Shown here: positions 55,814 through 64,000 of the stretch, piece after piece
Layout: every line of letters begins with the position of its first letter
How positions within the stretch are numbered: position 1 is the stretch's first letter
Origin: Colias croceus
Taxonomy: Eukaryota; Arthropoda; Insecta; Lepidoptera; Pieridae
Reading direction: 5' to 3'
Assembly: GCF_905220415.1 (NCBI RefSeq)
Contig: NC_059554.1
Span: forward strand, 7,341,001 to 7,405,000
DNA: 64,000 bases
Made by a program: the position numbers and the translations under genes
Notes under the pieces: generated by a model
Told to the model about the DNA's origin: nothing
Seen by the model: the letters and a program-made list of their open reading frames with translations, nothing else
The model's database searches: none

Positions 55814-57088
55814 CTCTACTTATATAAATTAAATTTAAATTTTGTATCGTTGTACAACAGATTTAGTTTTAACTTGAGAAAAAGAAAAGACCAGTGTTTT
55901 TTTTTGGTATTGGATTCGTTGTACATTTGACAAACTAAAATAAGTATAAGTGTATAGCCCAATTAAGTAATAACTAAGTAGGTAAGTATTTAGGTAATAA
56001 TCTGTGCTATCAGCAAATTTACTTACAAAGGATTGTAATGCATGACTTAATTTAGTCTACAGTTAATCTACTTGTTAGAAAAAGCTTTATGTACAATAAA
56101 ATTATACTATTCTATCTGTAAGTAGGTAGGTAGGTAAACTACGAAACATTGAAGTCAGCATCGTGTAAAGAATTCATGATTATACGTTTACTTCCATAAA
56201 TATATTTTTAAGTAGGTATTTAGTAAGTAAGTATGCGTTATATGTTCAGCTAAACTTTGTTTATTAAAATAAATACAACATAAACTATTACAGGCGTAAA
56301 CTAAACATTTTATCATAAAATATTTACACTGAATTTTATTTGATGGATGTAATTTCAACTTAAAATATTGTAGTTTATTTAATCAACCTCAAATGTAGAA
56401 TTCGAGCACCGGTTATTAATCTATCTATTAAAATAGTTTCATTCGTTTAGTTTTAACATCGACAAACATGTAACATGTTCGTCATAACATGATAATAATT
56501 TTATTTATTTCATGTACGACGTTGATAACTTTATACTATAGGTACCTACTAACTTGATTAACTTTAAATACTAAATTATAAGTAGGTATTTTAATATAAT
56601 ATCTATATATGTACTTGTACTTGTTGTACTGTACTTTTTCTACAAATGTTGCCTACGCTAAAAATAATAGGTATATATATGTATCTATAGGATATCTCTT
56701 TTATTTTACGGTCTTCCATTGCTATCAATATTATTGTATGTACCTACATTGTACAGACTAACAATTTTATTTATTATACACGGCTTCGTAATAATATATT
56801 ATATAAATATTAATTTCTAGAATCAAAATACTTTTAAAAGCCCTTTATCCTGTACTCCCCATCATTGTTTACAATTTTCTTCTACTTGAATGTTTTTAAA
56901 CAATGAGTCGCTTCCCAGCACGTGACAAGCCAGATTTTTCATGTTTCTTTATACTGTGAATAAGTGACAAACCATTTCTAACCTACTAATTATACGTTCT
57001 CAAAAATGATTGAGGTTCGCAATTAGGTATTTTACTACTATATTAAAACACTGGATATTTATGGTTCTTTGGGTTGAAACCAGTATCC
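55814..57088. other. No gene seen
   Basis: AT-rich with many TAGGTA and TAAGTA words; nothing recognised. Confidence 0.5.
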
Positions 57089-57153
57089 AAAGGAAATAGA
57101 GATAGTGAATTTTCTTATTCGTTATAAGAAAATTCACTTTCTCTATTTCCTTT
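57089..57153. repeat. 30-bp-arm hairpin
   Basis: Arms 57089-57118 and 57124-57153 (AAAGGAAATAGAGATAGTGA...) pair with one mismatch and a 5-base loop. The size would suit a small-RNA precursor, but the stem is almost perfect, unlike a typical animal pre-miRNA, and the loop is short. Confidence 0.65.
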
Positions 57154-59797
57154 AACAGAATTACTAAAAGCCAGTCAACAAACAGCGCAAACAGTAAACC
57201 CAATTTCCAAGCAATGTTGAAAACTACTGAACGCTAAGTGAACTCTAGAAAGTTCTAGACGTAACGCACTCACAATTAACAAGTTGCCACTGAAAGTTAA
57301 AACCACTCATATATATCCATTACGAACAAAATATGAGCAAAGTGCAAAGTTAGACAGCGCTCCTATCCTTTAGTGACTATAATTTATGTGTGGCCAACTT
57401 CTACGGTACGGTGTGCAGAAAAGATTCGCACTCATTAGTATAGTAATTACAAAAACTATGTAGGTAATTCGTTTATTAACTTGAATTTGATTTGCATTTA
57501 ATTTGCAGACTGTGAGTCAAAATTTGTCGGACGTTAGGTATCACCACATAGTAGTTTCATAAAGAACAATTACAATAACCCTTTTTCTAAATCGATAACG
57601 TATATTTTTAATTTTTATTTCCATATTATGTCAACGTGTAACTCACAGTACCAAAAAATAAAATTATTATGGATCAAGTAGGTAACTCCTTTTAAAAGAG
57701 TAGATACCTCATGCTTAAAAGAAAACCTAAAATCCCTACAACTCAACTTAAACTCCAATAGGTAGTCATTCTCCTAACTTATTTAGAAAAACATAACGTT
57801 ATTTACACATTATTTTTCCCTCTACATAGATATATACGTTACCACTTAGTGGTAGTATCTACATACAATTAATGTTCTATATTTATATATTAATTATTAT
57901 TTATCTATTAATAAATCAAAGAGGCTATATGCCGACGGTACACGCAAAGCAGCGTGGCGCTACGGTAATTGTACAAAAGTTCCGATCCTCAGCAACACTG
58001 AATTTGTTTCACGCTTCCTTATTTAAATTACACGGACGCTGCTGTTTTAGATAAGGCTATATTACATTTCGTACCAGTTAGAAAACTAATTATTAATTTG
58101 CGCTAGTGTTTCGTGCTCAAATCATTTTCAATGTTTTATAGCTGGCTGCTTAAAGAGGAACGTGTCTCTGGTAATTATTTAGTGTATATGAAATTATAAA
58201 GATGCTTTTACATAGTTGAGATAAAATTGATACATAACTATTTGAATAGATATTATATGCTACAATAAAACTATAATTTATTGGGTAATGGGTAATTGTT
58301 AAGTAGATTCAAGTAGTTTTTCATGGTTTAATAGTAGCATACGTAACATATAATATTTTAAATAAGGTAGGTAGGTACATATTGCATAGGCAACTTTGGA
58401 CTTTGGAGTTCTTATTAACAGAATAATGATGTCCTTTTTAATGCATGCACAAACATACAGTAGGCAGAGACCCTTCGTGAGGTGCTAATTAGTTGGCATG
58501 TTTTCATATTATACTTATAAGTAATTTGATAAACATTGGTTTTGTTTCGTTACGTAATTTAAGCAGTCAGAACTTAGGTTCTGAAACAGACATGGTCATG
58601 ACAGCTAATACAAAAAGTGGATAATACAGAACGCTACTAAACTAAACTTATTTAAAACAAATCTCTTAATAATAAATAACCCGTGTTAACTAAAAACGCC
58701 ATTATACTTTCCTTGTATAACATGAGTACCTAAGTACATGATTCGCTCGCCGGGGCGCAGTGAAGTCTGAAATCTAATTAATGAGATTGCGATCAACACT
58801 GTAGGTGTCTAATGCGATGCAAATCCCTTGCTGGCTTGCTCTTGGGAACCTAATGAAATTTCATTGACGGAAATTATATTTTCTGAAGATAATTTCAATG
58901 TACATAGTACCTAATACCTTTTTGTTAGAATTTCTGTATCTATAATCTTCTACTTAATTATATAGAGCATCTTCACCTATACCTACTCTTTGGTAACCAA
59001 TAAAATTACTAATTAAACTCTAACAGATAGGTACGTATTTAAAATATTTATAATAGGAGATGAGTGTCATTTCACTTAATTTTTTATATCAGCTTTAAAT
59101 ATACCGATAAATAGTATCTAAAAAATCAAACAGTTACAAAAAAACATAGAAAGCATAGATTATAAATAGGTATGTATGTAGAATCGTAAGAGGAATATGG
59201 AAGGAGGCACAAAAGTTGAGCCGCAGGGCGGGTCTTGCGGGTCTCGCCTGTAATGAGTTGGGTGGTGCAAAGATTAGTTCATTGGAAAACAGACATGGCG
59301 ACTGATATAGGTACCTATTGTTTGTGCTTCAAACGAAAGGGCGTTTGGTTTGGTAAGTAGTTTTGTAAAATGCATAAATATCATATTTAAATTAATAAAT
59401 AATAGAGTGAATATACCTTTAGAACTTGCATGGGATAAAACACAGTCCACATTTGCACTTCCCCAATTGGTTGTATGTTGTGATGAAAACGACATGTAAG
59501 CTCCCATTAAATACTTACCAGACCATAGACCATATCTACCAATTCGTAGCTACTGAGCCAACTCGACCTATAGATACTCTTATGCAGCGGTGCACTACCA
59601 CTGCTAGTGGATGATGATGATGATAACTGCGTCAATGATCTGTTGACAATTTATTGAATTTTGTTCTGTATCAATTATGCAATTTAAAACTACTTAAAAA
59701 AACCCAAAGCAGTAATTTAACCATTCAGTCTACGAAATTGTTGAACTGTTCTATAATTCTCCCACAACTACCATCATATTTAGTATCAACTACATAT
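57154..59797. other. No gene; (GAT)n at 59610-59624
   Basis: AT-rich. A GAT microsatellite after CACTACCACTGCTAGTG may be another RTE tail. A GC-richer patch (GCCGCAGGGCGGGTCTTGCG) lies near 59220. Confidence 0.45.
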
Positions 59798-59847
59798 GCA
59801 GATATGCTATTATGATGGGTATGTACCCATCATAATAGCATATCTGC
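59798..59847. repeat. 50-bp palindrome
   Basis: GCAGATATGCTATTATGATG and its inverse form 23-bp arms that are perfect around a 4-base centre within GGGTATGTACCC. Confidence 0.7.
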
Positions 59848-60189
59848 GCCAATATTCTTTGGCCGAAGTAAAATTTTTGGGTCCACTCTCGAGACTACTG
59901 ATATTTATCTGGCCGCGGCCGGACTTTTTTAATATAAATGTTCTTTGTTCCTGACGGGAGAAAGTTTTAATGAAAATTCAAATAAGGACAACTTTTTAAC
60001 CTTTTGGGTTTTCGTGTTTTTAGAGTGGAATTGTTTTTTTGTTATTTCAAGGACCAGTGGTTAGGCCCATGAGTTCTCTAAAGCCTTTGTTAGCTATTGT
60101 CCAAATTAAATAAGGATCAAATTTTATTTTAAAACAATAATAACTCAATATCATAAAAATAGTGTCATCACATATTATCGGCAATCAGG
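59848..60189. other. No gene seen
   Basis: CTGGCCGCGGCCGG at about 59910 is a short GC palindrome; otherwise AT-rich. Confidence 0.45.
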
Positions 60190-60240
60190 GTTACCTGGAA
60201 GAGATTGTTTTTGAGCAATAAGGCCGCCTTTTAGTACGTA
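60190..60240 (+). mobile_element. LINE 3' UTR fragment
   Basis: TACCTGGAAGAGATTG then GCAATAAGGCCGCC, related to the fragment at 22370. No tail remains. Confidence 0.4.
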
Positions 60241-63200
60241 CCTATGTGTCGTGTGTTTTCATTGTATCTAATAATAATTATAGCATTGAAGTAAAAAAAG
60301 CAAATATTTAAGTAGATTAACTTTTACAATATTTATCATACAATCACATAATTATCTCATGCTCTACAAAATATACCGAAATAAGTCCAGCCCAAAGTAA
60401 AAACGTTAATTAATTAAGCATAGGCAGTAGAAGCTCATTTAAATGTGTTTGTTTAGAGTAAATAAAGAGGGTTCTATTTGCTGAAGCTTCCCTCAGGGGA
60501 AGGTCTGAATAAATACTAAATGTATGAGTAGTTATGTAATTATTAAAATTGGTCTCTCTTTTAATTTGGCCTTCTCGAAAATCTTTAAAGTGATGATTTT
60601 ACGTAGGTATATTATGAATGAATGAAACGACCATTTTCTGTAAAAAACAATAGCACGTGAGTTGTCAATTATAAAATTAAACTGCACAATGTAAAAGATC
60701 TATACTAAAATCAATTACATAAAAAGCACCCTTATGAGCTATTCGAAAGACGGATTAAAATTGAAAACTACAAATTAAAATATAAAGAAAGTATTTTCAT
60801 GTTCAAATTTAATTAAAAAATAAAAGCCTTCGTCATGCTCTGTGTCTAATATCTGTTATGTTTATTATGTATTTACATACTAAACTAATCATTGTACCTA
60901 TTGTCATGAAGGACTTGATGCTAAACTAAGACTAAACATTAAACAATAAAAATACAACGGTATTCTATTTCCTACACATAATAAAGCACGTCATTATGTA
61001 ACAGAAACCTATCCAAGTGAAATATAGATACATAAAGCATATACGACCAGCAATTTTCCGACAAAATTAAAATTCTCAAACCGTCCGCACTTCGAAAAGA
61101 TATATGAGGGTTCTTTTATCTTCCCCTTGTAACCTTAGGAGGGAGGGTTGCGGTTATTTATGGCCCTCTCGGGTACTCTGAGGTGCCCGCAGAATATAAA
61201 TCCTGAACTTTAAATGTAAAATAAGATAGCTTTGGAGCGTGTTTTGTAAAAAAACGCTTTTCTGGAAACGTAATGTAACGGGTGTAAAGTCCGTTATTTA
61301 TTTTGTTCATGGTGTTATTTACGTATATACTACTATAAGGAATTACTAGTTATATAGTCAGTGATTTCGTATAGTTAATAAAATATGTAATAATGGAAAT
61401 TAGTTTATATATGCTTTTAAATTTTCCAATACTCAACAAAGGCAGAACGCGCGGCCAATATTTTTGTTCAACAGTAGAATTCGAAAAATATTAGTGACTA
61501 ATTCTTTATACACGAAATTCAAATGAATTCATATAGAAAAATAAAGTACATAAGTAGGTATTAAAAATATGTATATATATATATTTTTACAATAAAATTA
61601 CACATACACTTGAATAGGAAACAAAAAAATAATTTCAACAACAACAAACATTAAATATATTATTCTTATGTACACAAATCCATATAATAATGCATGTTAA
61701 GCCATTTTGAAGGATATACCGACGTGGCGTGACTCATCTTTAAAATTTTCATACATTTAACACCTTTGAGCGATAAAAAAATTCATGGTAAGCCCTTTCA
61801 CGTACCCTACGCACTGACGAGCCGCACTTCTGTAACATTTTATCCGTGGTACAAGCAAAAACGTATCAGTGATAAAATGCATGCAATTATTTATGAGTTT
61901 GTTACTATTAAAATATGCTATTGGAAAGTATGTACCTATATAAGACGGTGGTGGATAAACAACATAATGACTCCATAATCAAGTAATAGATACTTAAAGC
62001 ACTGATAGAGCTATTGAAATTTACTCTTAGTGGAAGTATGTTTTTAATAATGTACCTATGCATTAATTAAGTTAACTAACAATATATATAAACGAGACAT
62101 GGTTTGGTCTTTAAAAATAAACTAAGTATAATGAAGCTCATGCATTTCTTTTCATAGAGATAGGTAACTTGTTGTTGTAATAGTGAAGGAAGATTAGCAG
62201 AAGATGAAGCCAAAGCGGGCGACTTTATACCTACGTATGTTTTAAACAGAATTTTATTCAATATCCTCCATATTGTGTACATAATCACAAAATCGCGACC
62301 TCTCACCCAGTATACCAACCAAGTCCGTGACGTGGCACAATCCCTCAATAAACGACAGGACGAGCGACGATTATAGCGTGAATTTATGTGAAGATACCTT
62401 TGCGTGCTCGCCCAGATAGCCGTGTTTAACTAAGATTATACTGTAATGTACCAAAACTGCTGCTAGAGTACTCCTGAAATTGTCCGTGTTGCTACTTGCT
62501 TGATAAGTAAAGAGCTCTATGTGGAAGCAATTTTTAAACGTTGGCTGTCTCATGTAGGTACGTAAAGAATAGAGTTTATAGTAAGGTTGTCCGCTGTAAT
62601 GAACACAAAACAATTGGATTCTAAATTGTTATAGGATGAATAATACAATACAACGCAACCTTTATCATCAAATTCAAAAGCAATATTAATAAAGTTAGCA
62701 TTTTGATCATGCACCTTGCAATTTCTATCTCTAACAAATTGCTCAAAATAATACTTATCAAGGTTCCCACAAACGTTCCAAGTAATTTCTTCAACCAATA
62801 AAGTTTTACACGGAGACAGATAACCGAATTAGCCACAAATACTTGTCGGAACGGACCCTTTTACAAGCGGACATCACCGCAAGCCAATCTATTTGTTGGA
62901 CTGTCTTGAATGAAGCCATCCAGCCTCCTAATGACTCCGTGCAGTTTCAATTTGGCACAGCTGCTTTTTACTGTGACAGGCATTGTCGATTGTCCTTTTA
63001 GATGGACTGATTAAAATGTGAGTTTGTTTTTGGATGCAACTAATTAATTGTTATTTGTTATGTAGAATTGAATGTTGGTTTTGGTCAAAAAGAACAAAGG
63101 CTAGTTATACTCAAGTAATCTTCATATATCACAATTAATACTTATCTGTGTCGTCCTTAGATTGAAAAAATGAGGGTGTTATTATATTTTTAGCAGCTCT

Positions 63201-63687
63201 AATGCTCTAATAAACTTGGAATTCGAATTGTCATTTTTCGTTTTGAATTTCGAAAATCATTTGATAGGTAGTTTTAAGAGCTTCAAATTCTATCAGACTA
63301 ATTTACGAACCTATATCCACAAGTTATCCAGAGTCAACTAACTGGCCAGAAAATTAAATAACAAATGTTGAATTTATTTTAAGTAAGAGAGAATCAATTA
63401 ATTATTACACACAGTCTCGCAGAAGTCCTGCTCTATCAATTGTTAATATATGTCACAATGACGTGTCAAATGTAGGGTCAGCTACGGCATCGCATTTTGA
63501 AAGGTGTGAATTATTAATAATGCTTATTTCAGAATTCTCTCCTTGCTATTGAAAGTGCAGAAATGAATTTATATTTATGGTATGGGAAAACGTGAAATAG
63601 CGATTATAGTTTGAAGACTTACAGAATCAGCTATATAATATTAAATAAGATATATATAAATAAATTTAATCATAAACGTTAGAATGA
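60241..63687. other. No firm gene
   Basis: Mainly AT-rich. 61090-61195 is GC-richer (GGAGGGAGGGTTGCGG). At 62550-62840 two overlapping minus-strand frames exist. One (VEEITWNVCGNLDKYYFEQF...) has protein-like composition but no recognisable domain and no clear start or splice sites. Confidence 0.4.
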
Positions 63688-63729
63688 ATGAAGAAGCTTG
63701 TTATTATTTGCGGATTTCTGGGCGCTGGT
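63688..63729 (+). CDS. Candidate first coding exon of a secreted protein (partial gene)
   Basis: ATG at 63688 opens MKKLVIICGFLGAG, a signal-peptide-like stretch (two lysines, then a hydrophobic core). Exactly after codon 14 comes GTGAGT (63730-63735), a consensus splice donor in phase 0. Many insect secreted and cuticular protein genes have a short first coding exon interrupted inside or just after the signal peptide, so this fits a gene continuing beyond the window. A TATATAAA word lies ~35 bp upstream. Without splicing the frame runs 88 codons with no domain. The evidence is one ORF start plus one donor, so it remains tentative. Confidence 0.3.
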
Positions 63730-64000
63730 GTGAGTAACAATCTCGTTATAGGTACATTGATTTGTTGTTATATATATGGATATGAATTATACAATATTAC
63801 TAAATCAAGGATAGGTATACAACTGAATATTGATAAAAATCGTATTTTATTTTGTTCTCCAAAACAAAAGAATACCGAACGCTTGCAAAATGAATGCTGC
63901 AAATACGTGTGTAATAACTTCGGCAATTTTTTGTACAATTTATCTTGGCTTTAAAAGGATTACCGTTCGGAAAGTGTAAAACAAACACATTTTTCACTAG
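63730..64000. other. Possible intron at the window edge
   Basis: AT-rich sequence following the GTGAGT donor. No acceptor-exon combination could be chosen before the end. Confidence 0.3.

Noticed and set aside
1..64000. CRISPR array, operons, rRNA genes
   Set aside because: No regularly spaced unique-spacer repeats, no bacterial gene organisation and no rRNA-like sequence. The regular array at 27026-28255 is a mirror-symmetric transposon structure, not a CRISPR.

Overview
The window looks like gene-poor chromosomal DNA from a moth or butterfly (Lepidoptera). It is strongly AT-rich and has no long uninterrupted gene. It is packed with short non-autonomous elements of kinds familiar from lepidopteran genomes: Helitron-like elements with TC...CTAG ends, PIF/Harbinger-type and other MITEs, RTE and Jockey-like LINE fragments, and tRNA-derived SINE pieces. 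The lineage call rests on recognising these repeats; no host gene confirms it.

Layout. 1-8 kb holds several nested MITEs, a 30-bp inverted-repeat pair 3.5 kb apart (3838/7405), and a possible terminal coding exon with a poly(A) signal (5684-5790). 8-16 kb holds an exon-like open frame (8028-8300), a 5'-truncated Jockey-type reverse transcriptase remnant on the minus strand (13137-13925) and three exon-like segments with good splice signals (13055, 14166, 15113). 16-17 kb is a CpG-rich block. 18-25 kb is dense in repeats: a tRNA-SINE, several TIR elements and a MITE with an internal 13-bp tandem array. 27-28.3 kb is an unusual symmetric element in which a CTCGAGCGCGTCAGAT motif recurs about every 130-140 bp and inverts about the centre. 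33-36 kb contains a nearly perfect hairpin with 292-bp arms. 36-45 kb is less repetitive, with GC-richer, homeodomain-site-bearing blocks that may be regulatory and a candidate core promoter (38792-38847). 46-53 kb holds two full-length, oppositely oriented pogo/Tigger-like deletion derivatives 4.4 kb apart. 54.6-55.6 kb is a run of four abutting repeats. The last 8 kb is mostly featureless, except for a possible signal-peptide first exon (63688-63729) on the plus strand at the right edge.

No host gene could be identified by name. The window reads as a large intergenic or intronic region. The candidate exons are all small and need transcript evidence. Coordinates of repeat ends were read by eye and may be off by a few bases. 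Nothing here was searched against a database.
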